This document shows, in pieces, positions 35,594-46,564 of a DNA stretch of 64,000 nucleotides. The position numbers and the translations under genes were made by a program. Positions within the stretch are counted from its first letter, which is position 1. Every line of letters starts with the position of its first letter. The notes below the pieces were generated by a model that saw only the letters and a program-made list of their open reading frames with translations, did not search any database and was not told the DNA's origin. Source of the DNA: Halicephalobus mephisto (taxonomy: Eukaryota; Nematoda; Chromadorea; Rhabditida; Panagrolaimidae); contig SWDT01000094.1 of the NCBI GenBank assembly GCA_009193035.1, positions 124,001 through 188,000 of the forward strand, in the 5' to 3' direction.

Positions 35594-36185
35594 TTAACGT
35601 CCGAGACCAAGTCCGGCTAAAATAAACAGAATTACAGTACTTCAGGAAATAAGAGTAATTTTTAATTTCGAAAATGAAAAATCTTCGAATAAAAATTTAA
35701 CAAAAATTCCGAAAAATTATTCCAAAATATACTGTATTTTATGAAGTAAATATTTAAATTTCGAAAATTAAAGAAAAATTAATTTTAAGCATTTTTGAAA
35801 ATTTGAAAAAAATTAATTTTTAATATTTGTTGAAAGTTTAAAAAAATTAATTTTAAATATTTGTTGAAAATTTTTAAAAAGTCTAATATTACTCACCGAA
35901 CATGTTTCCAAAACCTCCAGCAAAACCACTTTTCATAATTCCTTCGACGTTGTTCCCGATGCTTCCTCCGACGCCATTTGCAGGACCTCCTCCGAAGTTG
36001 TTCCTGACGAATCCTTCGACATTGTTCCCTATATTCGTCCCGAGACCCCTTCCGAAAAGCCCACCGAATTGTGTATTAGCACTGGACATCATGGAAGCAA
36101 AAGAGGCTTGGTTCATTCCTGCCTGAGGCATGGCTGATCCGAAAAAAATCAAAAAAAGAATATTGAAAAAAATAAAAAATTTCAT
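35594..36185 (-). CDS. Gly-rich secreted peptide D (diverged)
   Basis: Two exons (36185-35897, 35616-35594) give 103 aa. A signal peptide (MKFFIFFNILFLIFFGSAMP) is followed by QAGMNQASFASMMSSANTQF and two GNNVEG-centred repeats (IGNNVEGFVRNNFGGGPAN, IGNNVEGIMKSGFAGGFGN). It lacks the YGGYG array, but intron position, intron phase and the terminal exon AGLGLGR match genes A-C, so it is the diverged member of the family. The function is unknown. Confidence 0.8.
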
Positions 36186-36465
36186 GTTTTTGAAAATTAG
36201 TTAAAACATAAAATTTAAATTGTTCTTTTATAATCGAATTTTGTGATTAAAATTTGTGACATTTTTGAAAAAATTGTTTTTGATTTTTCGAAAAATGTAC
36301 GTTTTTGAAAGTAATCGAAAATTGATTAAATTTAATTCGAATATTTTATTTTTTGAATTAATGTGAATTTTAAAAACATAAACAAGTCCATCTGTGGATC
36401 AGAAATAATCGACGAAATTCGGAATCTGATCTGGGACTTCTTCTTCTCCTTTTTCTTCCTGGCGT

Positions 36466-36705
36466 TTATCCCGGGACGGGGTCCGTTCTTTTGGTTTTGG
36501 TTCTCCAGAAATCTCGGTTGCGAGCTAGGCTGGGTCGTAGTCCAACGGCTTCCATGTCTCGGTGAAGAGTGTCGTGCCATCGGAGTTTCGGTCGGCCTGG
36601 GGGTCTTCGACCTGGAGCCTGAATTTGCATTCCTGACTTAGCTACTGTGTCGTTGTCTGTACGGTAGATGTGTCCGAACCACTGCAGTCGTCGTTCCTGA
36701 AACTT
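36466..36705 (-). pseudogene. C-terminal fragment of a non-LTR reverse transcriptase
   Basis: The minus strand reads RRLQWFGHIYRTDNDTVAKS, then QIQAPGRRPPGRPKLRWHDT, then MEAVGLRPSLARNRDFWRTK to a stop at 36468. The order RRLxWFGH ... GRRPxGRPKxRWxDTL ... D(M/L)xAVGL ... RxxWR is the familiar end of LINE-type reverse transcriptases. No catalytic core lies upstream, so this is a 5'-truncated or decayed insertion, or a domesticated end. Its frame is intact over about 78 codons. Confidence 0.85.
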
Positions 36706-37011
36706 CTGAATTCGATTTTACAAAAATTTCCTCAACAAAGAAATCTACTCCGATGTGATTATAAAAAATCAGAATTTTTTTAGAATTCTGTACAATTTTA
36801 GACTTTTATTAAATTAGAAAAAATTAAAAAAGATTCTAGAAATATTTTCCGGATTCGAAACAATACTAGAAATCTATAAAATTACAGTAAATTTCGAACA
36901 TTTCTACGATATTGAACAAGATTCCAGAGGACATCTGCTGGGACAGGGAAGTCCAAGACAACACGAGGATTAGCATACTGTAGGACAATGGCTATCCCGA
37001 ATACCTACATT

Positions 37012-38040
37012 CAAAAAAACGCAACTTTCGATTTCGTAACAAAGTCGTCGATGGGTCAAAGGAGAAAACAACTACAATTAATTACTTTGTACTTGTGGAA
37101 ACTTTGATTTTGTGCGAAATAAAAAGTAAAAAAGTAAAAAAAGTAACAATATTGGCATTGTTAACACGTTCACAACTGAGCGCGTTTAGAAATTTTTCGA
37201 TGACTAATTTCTTTGAAACCAAGTTTATCAAAATCCAAGACGACATTAGTTATCAGTAGTGAAGCCATTAGAATGATAAATTGTATTTTGTATTATCTTT
37301 GTAATTTTATTTTATATTTGTAAGCACTATCATTGTTTTCCAAATTTTGATGATATATTTAAAATATTGTAATAGCGTATTTTTAACAAACCTTCATTAA
37401 TCATACGCAAAGAAAATAATTAAATAATAAAGCGGATTAAATTAGGATTTATCACAGATTCTCAGAACTCGACAACGGTGCGTTTTCAGTTTCGTCGTAG
37501 GAGTCAGCAATCGACACAGGTGAATGTAATATTAAGTAATACAAAATAAACAATTGTATTTTTGTTATTATTTTTGTATTTCATCCTTATTTTTTTTATT
37601 ATAAAATACAATTGTTTTTTGTTCTAGTTGCTTCACTAGTTATCAGTATTGTTTATTATTTGTTTTGAGCGAAATTGAAATCAAAAAATTTTTCAATTTT
37701 ACGATCTCTTGGAAAAAATGTTTTTTCATTCAAAAATTTAAAGTTGTGTAAAATTTTCAAAATTTTATATTCAACTTTAATGTTTTTTTGTATAGAAACG
37801 GAATGTTTAAATCTTCCAATTTGTCGAAGTGGTTGTGCAAAAAAATAATTAATATGCCGATGATCATGGTTTAGCCTGTGAGACATGACATCATGTCTCA
37901 TTGTCACGAACGTGTTAAGTTTCAATTTTCGTCACAATTGTCACATTTTCAAGAATATTTGAAATTTGTGACGAAAAATAAAAAAAATAATAATTATGAT
38001 TTTTATTTGTTACTGAACCAAAAGTTACGTTTTTTTATGT
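37012..38040. mobile_element. MITE-like element (copy 3), interrupted
   Basis: The left end is at about 37012 (AAAAAAACGCAACTTTCG, TTTCGTAACAAAG), and the matching right end is at 37985-38040 (TTTATTTGTTACTGAACC, AAAAGTTACGTTTTTTTATG), with interior blocks near 37930-37975. The intervening 900 bp is AT-rich and carries no recognised gene, so the element either acquired insertions or these are halves of two copies. Confidence 0.5.
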
Positions 38041-38211
38041 AGCCCATAGTAGAATGCAAAAAAGACCCTAAAACCCCGGTGTTATTTGATCCACCCTCCT
38101 ACTCATATATTGTACTCGTTATAACTTTATCTACGTGCTGTCTATAAATACAATTCTTTGGTTAAATGTACTCTTCTTTCGAGGATCTAACGACATCAGT
38201 ACACAGGTGCT

Positions 38212-38510
38212 TTAGAATCGAATATAATCTAGCTCACTTGATCATACTCATTTGGTAATCGAATGTAATCTAATTTACTTGATCATTTTCATCGGACAAT
38301 CGAATGTGATCTGATGTAATTGATCATACTCATTTGGTAATCGAATGTAATCTAACTCACTTGATCATACTCATTTGATAATCGAATGTAATCTAGCTCA
38401 CTTGATCATACTTATCGACAATCGATAGTAATCCAACTCACTTGATCATATTCATTTGATAATCGAATGTGATCTAATGTACTTGATCATACTCATTGGA
38501 CGTATGAAAA
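38212..38510. repeat. Minisatellite, 41-bp unit, about 7 copies
   Basis: TCGAAT recurs at 38218, 38259, 38300, 38341, 38382, 38422 (as TCGATA) and 38463. Each unit is TCGAATGTAATCTAGCTCAC followed by TTGATCATACTCATTTGGTAA, so GATC palindromes recur every 41 bp. Confidence 0.95.
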
Positions 38511-39080
38511 CTAAAATAAACATACAATCGTAACTTTTTTCTTCATTTTTTTAGTTTCTATCTAGAAAAATGACTATTATTGATAAATAAATAATAATAT
38601 TACTAACGACATATGATAAAAATATAATTTTTACATTTATAAAATTCACGATTAAAAAAATATTTCTTTTTTCAATTCTTAGTTTAAAAATATTTTTTTT
38701 ATTTTTATTTTTTAATATAGATTATTTTTTTATTCTGAGATTTCTTATTAAAGATAATTTTTTTTCAACAATTTCTAAAAAATATTTTTTGTATCAGAAT
38801 ACTTAATCAAAAAGTACTTTTTTATTTGAGATTCTGGATTATAATGTATTTCTTTTTTTTAACATTTTTGACCAGAGAATTTTACTTTTTGGGATTCCTA
38901 AAAATTTGAACTTCTTAGTGAAAACAAAAAAGAGGATTTTCTCGGACCATTATGGTGCCATCTGTTTTTGGATAAATTATTAATCCTTCTACCGAACTGT
39001 ATTCACTAATTGTATCGAATTACCGTAAACACTCTTATAAACGGACAGCCCGTCTATTTTTCAATCTTTTAAAAATAATA
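38511..39080. other. AT-rich stretch, nothing recognised
   Basis: Long T and A runs with no coding frame or defined repeat unit. Individual short motifs recall neighbouring repeats but no boundaries can be drawn. Confidence 0.6.
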
Positions 39081-39089
39081 CCCTTCAAA

Positions 39090-39730
39090 TCGAGGTACTC
39101 TTCTATTAGAGTTTTTACAGTAACTTAGGAAATTTGTAATTTTTCATCAAAGAAAACAATGCAAACTATAAATCGTAAAAAATCAATTGCAAAAGTGAAC
39201 AAAATTGTGGAAAATCATGCATTAATAAAAGGACAGTATTTTGTTGGAAAAGTCTGTATTTTATCCTCTCCCCTGTCCTTCCATTAGTTTTTACAGTAAC
39301 TTAGGGAATTTGTAATTTTTCATTAAAGAAAACCATTCAAATTCTACAAATCGTAAAAAATCAATTACATAAGTAAATAATTATACACAAATAAAAGGAC
39401 TTAATATTTTGTTGGAAAAGTCTGTATTCTATCCTCTGCCCTGCCCTTCAAATGGAAGTGCTCTTTTATTAGAGTTTTTACAGTAACTTAGGGAATTTGT
39501 GGTCCTCCATTAAAGAAAACAATTCAAATTCTATAAATCATAAAAAATCAATTACAAAAATGAGTAAAATTATGCACAAATAAAAGAACTTAATATTTTG
39601 TTGGAAAAATCTGTATTTCATTTAAGTTTCTCTACTCTGTTCTTCTAGTAGAGGTATCCTTCAAATAGAAGTGCCCATCTAATAGAAGTACCTTTCAAAT
39701 AAAGGTGTCCTTCTGTTCGAGTTTTTACGG
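39090..39730. repeat. Tandem repeat, about 180-bp unit, 3 copies plus a partial
   Basis: GTTTTTACAGTAACTTAGG recurs at 39111, 39287 and 39474 (spacing 176 and 187), with a diverged GTTTTTACGGTATTTCGG at 39721. Units share AAAAGGACTTAATATTTTGT and GGAAAAGTCTGTATT blocks. Confidence 0.85.
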
Positions 39731-40132
39731 TATTTCGGAACTGTAAACAAACCGGCAATTTTGCATTTGGTCGTTCTCCCAGGCTTTTCGTGACTTTCCC
39801 ATAAAAGTAAAATTAACTCGGTTCGTCCAAAATGGATTTATTTCTTGAAAGAACACTACTTTTTTCATCCAAACAATCCAGTGCCAAATTTGCCCAGTCC
39901 GAGGATTAACGATTTTCTTTTTTCTTCCATTTCTAGTGTCATTTTTAGTCAACTTTGCCATCTGTTTCCAAATTAAATCCATTGGGAATGGTGTCCACCG
40001 ATTACAAAATGCCAAAGGCACTGGTTTGATTTTATCGTTTTTCATTGTTGCGAATTGTATATATGGACCAGATACGTACCTAAGAACATCTAAAATCGGG
40101 TACGGGCCACTCCAACGGGGTTTCTCTGGCAT
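39725..40132 (-). CDS. Unrecognised 135-aa ORF, possibly retroelement-derived
   Basis: An uninterrupted minus-strand frame starting ATG at 40132 encodes MPEKPRWSGPYPILDVLRYV, with further basic and aromatic residues (CNRWTPFPMDLIWKQMAKL, RTGQIWHWIVWMKKVVFF). The opening RWSGPYPILDV resembles the chromodomain-like or GPY-containing C-terminus of LTR-retrotransposon integrases, which suggests a pol tail, but no integrase core is visible upstream. A possible donor TTAG|GTACGT at its sixteenth codon would also allow a spliced reading. Composition looks more coding than the flanks. Low certainty. Confidence 0.35.
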   Translation of the reverse strand: MPEKPRWSGPYPILDVLRYVSGPYIQFATMKNDKIKPVPLAFCNRWTPFPMDLIWKQMAKLTKNDTRNGRKKKIVNPRTGQIWHWIVWMKKVVFFQEINPFWTNRVNFTFMGKSRKAWENDQMQNCRFVYSSEIP

Positions 40133-40980
40133 TTGTGGTTTTTAGAATTCAGAAAATTGAAAATGTTAGAATTCCCATTTTAGATACTTTTTTAATTTTT
40201 AGGATTTAGGAATTAGAGGACACAGAATCTGAATGATATATGAACTCATTACGGTATTTTTTGGAATAAAAAAATGTTTTTAATTTTTTAGAATTTAGAA
40301 ATTAAAGGATAAGTGATCTGGTTAACTTATAGGCTAATATTACGGTACTTTTAGATTTTGGAAATTTAAAAAACTGGAAAGTGTTAAAATTATTTTTTTG
40401 AATATTTTAATTTTTTAGAATTTAGGAATTAAAAAAGATTTCTTCGGTGATATTTTTGGACTTTTTAGAACTCGATAAAAATGTGAGAACCTTTTTTGGC
40501 ATTTTTTGACTTTTTGAAATTCAATAAGAGTAGGAAAAATTGAAAAAATAGAGTTTGATTGTTTTTTAATTTTTTGGAACTCGACGATAAAAATAAAAAA
40601 AAATAAAATTCATAAAATAATTTTTTAAATTTTTAAAAATTTTTATTCTTAGATATTTTTTAATTTTTCAGAAATAAAAAATATAATTTTTTAAATTTTA
40701 AATTTGAAAAGTACGGGAATGAATTTTTTTCAATTTAGTTTAGTTTAAAAAAAATTTAATTCAAAAAATCTGAGATTTCAATAAAGTACATTTTAAATTT
40801 TTTTTTCAGCTGATTTTTGCAAGAAAATTAGAAAACATCAATCTTTGAGGTCTTAGACAAATGTAGGCGTCAGGGATGTTTACTCACAGCAGTGGTGAAT
40901 CTGGAATATATTTCGGAAATTTGAAGTGTTCATTATTATTTAAGAAAATCATTAAAGTAGTTTTTTCGGAAGACCAATTG
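40133..40980. other. AT-rich stretch with diverged repeats
   Basis: No coding exon. Around 40140-40450 a roughly 110-bp degenerate unit recurs (TTTTTAGAATTTAGGAATTA with ATTACGGTA). The remainder is low complexity. Confidence 0.55.
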
Positions 40981-40984
40981 TCCT

Positions 40985-41570
40985 TACTAGTCACTATCCA
41001 GAACTTTATTAGAACTGTTAAAGTCACTATCCAAAAACAGGTCCAGTAAAAGTCGGATAATGACTATTACAATAATAAATTATTTAGTCACTATCCAAAT
41101 TTGTTTTTTCTTTGTTAATTGGATAGTAATTAAAAAATCTAACTTTAGTCACTATCCAAAAACAGATTCAATAAAAAATGGAAAGTGACTATTACAGTAA
41201 TAAATTGACTTATTTAGTCATTATCCAAATTTGGTTTTTTCTTTGTTAATTGGATAGTGATTAAAAAATCTAACTTTAGTCACTATCCAAAAACAGGTTC
41301 AGTAAAAGTCGGATAGTGACTACTACAATGATAAATTATTTAGTCACTATCCAAAACCTCTTTGGAGCTGTCAAAATCACTATTCAAAAAAGGCCCAACA
41401 GAAGTGCTGGATAGTGATTATTTCTGATTATAAACTGCCTTCTTCAGTCACTATCCAGAATCTATATTGAAGCTGTCATTTTCCCAGAAAAAATCGCTCT
41501 AGTGGAATTTTGGATAGTGACTGAAAAAATAATTAATTATGAAATTCAGTCACTATTTTTGTGAAATTTG
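40985..41570. repeat. GGATAGTGACT motif array (intergenic cluster 1)
   Basis: Alternating GGATAGTGACT and AGTCACTATCC copies at roughly 25-50-bp spacing. Direct duplication is visible: the segments around 41100-41190 and 41230-41300 share TTTGTTAATTGGATAGTRATTA and AAAAACAGRTTCARTAAAAG-type spacers. Confidence 0.92.
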
Positions 41571-41919
41571 TGTTTTCTGAAAATTGAGTTCTTAAACTTT
41601 TGATCTCTTTGATTTTTGGGAAATCTTCTGAGCATCACAGATCCTGAAAAATAAATTTTTTCTGCTGATCCCTTTCAAGAGGGATCGGATCTGTTCTCAA
41701 ATTTTTTTAATTCTTCTTCAGTCTCGAGATGTTTATTTACTTACAGTTGTAACTTTATAAACGTCGATGGATTCATTTGTAGCTGATCTCAGATTTGTTT
41801 TATGAAAGTTCGCAATCAAAGTTCGAAGTCGAAATTCGGACTTTTCGTGTTGAGACGAAATTTGTGAATTTTCTTATTTTAAAAAATTGTTTTATTTAAA
41901 TTAATAAAATTCAAAATTT

Positions 41920-42135
41920 CGATTTTTAATTTTTTTTAAAATAAAAAATTTCGATTTTTTAATTTTTTTTAAATAAAAAATTTCGATTTTTAATTTTTTT
42001 AAAATTAAAAATTTCGATTTTTAATTTTTTTTTTAAATAAAAAATTTCGATTTTTTAATTTTTTTAAATAAAAAATTTCGATTTTTAATTATTTTTTAAA
42101 AAATTTCGATTTTTTAATTTTTTTTTAAATAAAAA
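41920..42135. repeat. Low-complexity tandem repeat, about 32-bp unit
   Basis: AAAAATTTCGATTTTTAATT followed by poly-T then AAATAA occurs about seven times. It is preceded at 41815-41870 by the TTCGAAGTCGAAATTCGGA and CTTTTCGTGTTGAGAC block of a dispersed family. Confidence 0.85.
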
Positions 42136-42569
42136 ATTTCAAAGTTCAAATTTGGAATTTTGTGTTAAAAAATATTTGTGAATTTTTCTATTTTAAAAAC
42201 TTTTTTTTACCTAAACTGATGTAAATTAATGTTTTAATTTTTCAAAACTAATTTTCGAAAATTTGAAATTTCGAACTTTTATTTTTAAATTTAATAAAAG
42301 TGAAAAAATTAAATAAATGTTTTTTGTTAATTTTCTAACTTAAAAAATTGGTTTTTTGCAAGGAGAATTTTTCGGAAGAAATGTCCTGGAAACTTGTCCT
42401 GGTCCAATTTTTGTTCAGAATTGCGTAATTTCGCAATTTAGTTTGCGCAACTGCGTTTTTTCCTTTTTTACCTTTTCCAGAAAAAATTGTACGTTTTATC
42501 GATTTGTCTCGGAATCGTACTTCTTTGAAACGGAAATAGTAATAATAACCATAGTTATTGATCTTCCTT

Positions 42570-43085
42570 TTAGTCACTATCCGAAGTTAGAAATTCTGCA
42601 GACACATAGTTGGATAGTGACTGAAAATAGTCAATTTTTGTTTTTTTAGTCACTATCCAACTTCTCTATTGGTGCTGTTTTCTGGATAGTAATTTTCGGG
42701 TTTTTAATAGGAAATTTTGACAGTGTCCAGGATAGTGACTAACAGTCTGAAAGGATCTTCAAAATCAGTCACTATCCGATCCGATCGGAACGGTTGTGAA
42801 ATAGCGACTGATAAGTTTAATAAATGATTCTGGATAGTGTCTAAAATAGTGATTAAGATTGACATTGTAGTCACTATCCACTGTTTTTGCTGTAATTATT
42901 TCTGGATAGTAGTTTTGATAATTCTGGTAAAACTTTTGGATAGTGTTTAGAATAGTGATTAAGATTGATTATTTCAGTCACTATCCAAGGATTTCGTCAG
43001 AGCTATTTTCGATAGTGATTTGGACAGTTCCAGTGGACTTAGTGGATAGTATCCAGAATAGTGACTGGGATTGATCATTTCAGTT
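42570..43085. repeat. GGATAGTGACT motif array (intergenic cluster 2)
   Basis: Forward and reverse copies of the 11-bp motif with the accompanying TTGGTGCTGTTTTCTGG and CAGAGCTATTTTCGATAGTG blocks. Some spacer text near 42970-43060 closely resembles that at 6150-6240 in the RFX intron, so the clusters share ancestry beyond the core motif. Confidence 0.9.
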
Positions 43086-43870
43086 AATAATTCCGAATTT
43101 TGTAGAGTGAGTTTAAGCGTTTTAATGACGAATTAGGACGGCATCCAGGATAACGATGAAGATCAGTGGATAATCGCTTTTTGATGATGAACTACTGAGG
43201 AATTTGACATTATCCAAATAGTGGACAAGATAAACAATCCCGTGATTCATTATTTTCAATCCAGTTTTCGGGATCGATGAATTTTACGAAAGCAGAATTT
43301 CAGAAGTTTTCTGATTTTTTAAATTATTTTTTAATTTAATTTTTTCTAACTTTACAGTAATTTCGTTATTTGGATATATCCGAGGATTATTAGTCTTTTC
43401 AACAATGTTTATTGCAAATCCTTAAATCTCGATATCCTAAAAAAAGACTTAATAGTTGTCTATTCGCAGGATAATTTTCGGATTTAATTTGGCTATCATC
43501 CCATGGAAGATTCCGAAACAACTGAAAATCACATAAAAGATGTAGAATTAAATCAAAATTCTCAAAATTTCGAAGTTTTTAGGATTTTATAGAAAATTCT
43601 GGAATTTTTTAGAAGCTCGTGAGAATTTTTAAAATCTAATGAAAGATTTTTAATTTTCCAAAATTTTATAGATTTGTAACTTTTTAAAGATTTTATAGAT
43701 TTTTAATTTTTTAGGATTTTGTAGAAATTTTTGAAACATTATAGAATCTAATGTGGAATTTTAGGACTTTTTAGAAACTTATAAAATCTTTCAAAATTTT
43801 AAGAAATTTTCAATACAGTATTTTTGATTTTTTTATAATATAATTTTTATATTTTTCCGTGTTCGTGAAT
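43086..43870. other. AT-rich stretch, no gene supported
   Basis: Diverged copies of TTTTAGRATTTTATAGA alternate with A/T runs. No recognisable protein on either strand. Confidence 0.55.
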
Positions 43871-43877
43871 TGGAATT

Positions 43878-44225
43878 TTTAATTAATTACGGTATTTTTA
43901 ATAGAAATTTTTCGTGATTTCGAAATTTAATTAATTATGATTTTTTTAAAAGGAAATCTTTCGTGATTTTCGAGATTTAATTAATTACGGTATTTTTAAA
44001 AGAAAATTTTCCGTGATTTTCGAAATTTAATTAATTATGATTTTTTTTATAGAAAATTTTCCGTGATTTTCGAAATTTAATTAATTACGATATTTTTGAT
44101 AGAAAATCTTTCGTGATTTCGAAATTTAATTAATTATGATTTTTTTTATAGAAAATTTTTCGTGATTTCGAGATTTAATTAATTACGGTATTTTTGATAG
44201 AAAATCTTTCGTGATTTCGAAATCC
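43878..44225. repeat. Tandem repeat, about 50-bp unit, 7 copies, with dimeric alternation
   Basis: TTAATTAATTA is followed alternately by CGGTATTTTT (or CGATATTTTT) and TGATTTTTTT, then by ARAAAATYTTTCGTGATTTCG. The alternation of two unit types implies a higher-order unit of about 100 bp. It ends just before the secreted-protein gene at 44286. Confidence 0.9.
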
Positions 44226-44285
44226 GATGCGATTACTTCTTGACTGACTGCCCGTCTCGAATTGTTCGATTTATTACTCCTTAAG

Positions 44286-46421
44286 ATGGTCGGGAACGGT
44301 TTATCTTTCATAATATTTTTTATTTTCGTTCAAACTTCTGCAGTTTTATCTGATAAAGTAAGTTTTTTAAAATACTTAAAAAAATTAAGTTTTTCAATTT
44401 CGGTCTTGACACGAACGTTAAAATTGCTTTTTTAAATCATTTTTTTAAATTTAATAAATAAATGAAATTTTAAAAAATTAAAAATTTTAATTTTAAAAAA
44501 ATATAAAAATTTTTAATTTTTAATGAAATTTTTTAAAATTTTTTTTTATTATTTTTATTGAAAATTTTTGTATTTTTCAGACAGAATTTTGTCGAAATTA
44601 CATCACTTGTTTGGAAAAATTGGAAGAAAAACAACGAGAATGCAGAGACGACGCTTCTCAAAGAAGACAGTTGAAGACAGCCTTGACTGGAGAGGACGAC
44701 GACGATGATGATGACGAGGATCCTCTCAAGTGCTCCAGAAGACAGAACCATGAACTGCACGATGAACTGAGTGGTCTCCATTTGAGGAAGACGGAGGTCA
44801 TCAGGGACTGCGTCAAGAAGAATCTGGAGACTGCTGTCGTCCACGGAACCGAAGAAAATGTAAGTTATTCGAAACCCACGGATACTGTTTACTTCAGTCA
44901 CCGTCCAAAATTGTTATTAATTTTCAAAATCACTATTAAAGACAGCCATGATAGGGAATAGGATAGTGACTAAAATGGATAGCTTCAATCAACATTACAG
45001 ACACTATCCATTGTGCCTATTGGAGCTGTTAATCACTATCAAAAAACTAAAAATCGGATAGTGACTAGAATAGATAGTTTCAGTCACTATCCAAGATTAT
45101 TATTGCTTTCTAAAATTATTGTCGAAAACTAATAAAAATAGAATAGTGATTTAAATAACCGTGTTTAGTCACTATCCAAGATTATTATCAAAAGAGCTTT
45201 AATAAAATAGAATAGTGATTAGAATAGCTTCAGTCACTATCCAAAATTACTATTCAAAACAGCTTTAATCAGGAAGTTGGATAGTGACTAGAATAAATAG
45301 CTTCAGTCATTTTCCAAAATTATTAAAAGAACAGCTTTAGTCAGAAAATTGCACTGTAATTAAAAGTGACAACTTCGGTCTGTGTTCGCTGTTCTCATTA
45401 GAGTTGTCAAAGCCATTATCCAAAAACAGCTCCGATCAGAAAATGGAACAGCAATTAGCAGCTAAAAGTTCAGTCATCTTCGGAAATTTCCTAGAGTTGT
45501 TAAAACCATTATCCAAAGTGTTCCAGTAGGGAAATTCAATAGTGACTGGAACAAACAACATCAGTCACTATTCCGCATAACTTTTAAACCCCTCTAAAAA
45601 CCGTTCTGTGAAAATTAGATAGTGACTAGAAAACACAACTTCAGTCACTATTCAAAATCACTGGTTTTTAAAACTACGCTTTAAGAAAAACAGCTCTGAC
45701 GAAAGCATTGGATAGTGACTAGAAAACACAACTTTAGTCACTATTCAAAACTATTATCGAAGAGCAGCTCCCCTTGAAAGAATCAGATAGTGATTGGGAA
45801 GATGTAAATTCAGTCACTATCCTGGACATTACTGAAGATTTTCTCACAACCAGTCACTATCCAAAATCAAGATCAAATAAGAATTTCATAATTTTATAAG
45901 AACAGTCACTACTTATGTCCCTTTCATAATCAGTCACTACTTATGTCCCTTCCATAATCAGTCACTATCCTATGTCCCTTTCATAATCAGTCACTATTCT
46001 ATACTCCTTCCATAATCAGTCACTATCTAAGAACAGCTCCAATAAGCAAATAGTGAACGTTTTATTTTAATCATTATATACTTATCAAAGATCAACCCTT
46101 ATCTCGACTCAAATCCGTGTCCTCGAAGTTAATCCTTTTTTTCAGCAAAAGAAATGCCGTCGATCATTTGAAAAAATAATCTCATTCAAACCTAAAAAAA
46201 CCAAAAAAAGAGGTGGAAAAAAACAACGAAAACTGAACCAAAAAAAAGCAGAATTAAAATGCCGAAAAGAAAGAAAAATGCTCCATCGAAAATGTACAAA
46301 AATCGCTACTTGTTGTAGTTTGTCCGATCTGTGTCATCAGAAAACATCCTCCATCGTCAGCCAAATCATCGAAATTAAAACGACTTTGAAGCAAAACCGC
46401 CAGAAATGCAAATCTCAGTAG
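44286..46421 (+). CDS. Secreted Cys-rich, highly charged protein
   Basis: Three exons (44286-44357, 44581-44859, 46146-46421) give 208 aa. Exon 1 is almost exactly a signal peptide (VGNGLSFIIFFIFVQTSAVL). Exon 2 carries FCRNYITCLEKLEEKQREC, then a run of Asp/Glu (GEDDDDDDDEDP) and a second cysteine-bearing helix (VIRDCVKKNLETAV). Exon 3 begins QKKCRRSFEKI, continues with a very basic linker (KPKKTKKRGGKKQRKLNQKK) and ends with further Cys (LKCRKERKMLHRKC, TCCSLSDLCHQ). The spaced Cys and amphipathic segments suggest a disulfide-stabilised helical secreted protein, and the basic linker could be protease-cleaved. I do not recognise the family. Intron 2 (1286 bp) is filled with GGATAGTGACT repeats. 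Confidence 0.75.
44890..46070. repeat. GGATAGTGACT motif array in an intron (largest cluster)
   Basis: Dozens of forward and reverse motif copies over about 1.2 kb. At 45900-46025 the array becomes short direct repeats, AGTCACTATTCTATACTCC with TTCCATAATC, of about 30 bp. The TTGGAGCTGTTAATC and AACAGCTCCAATAAG blocks accompany many copies. Confidence 0.93.
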
Positions 46422-46564
46422 ACACCGTAACCCAACTCTCAACTCATCATTCCACTGCCAAATCTTTATAATCATGGCCAAACTCGCAATTTCTCTGTCC
46501 AGAGAAAAATAAAATCTTGCGCTTAAAAATAATAAAAACTTGAAATGAGTGAATTACCGTAAAA

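Noticed and set aside
38212..38510. CRISPR-like array (41-bp periodic repeat)
   Set aside because: The whole 41-bp unit is repeated without unique spacers and the genome is eukaryotic; it is a minisatellite.
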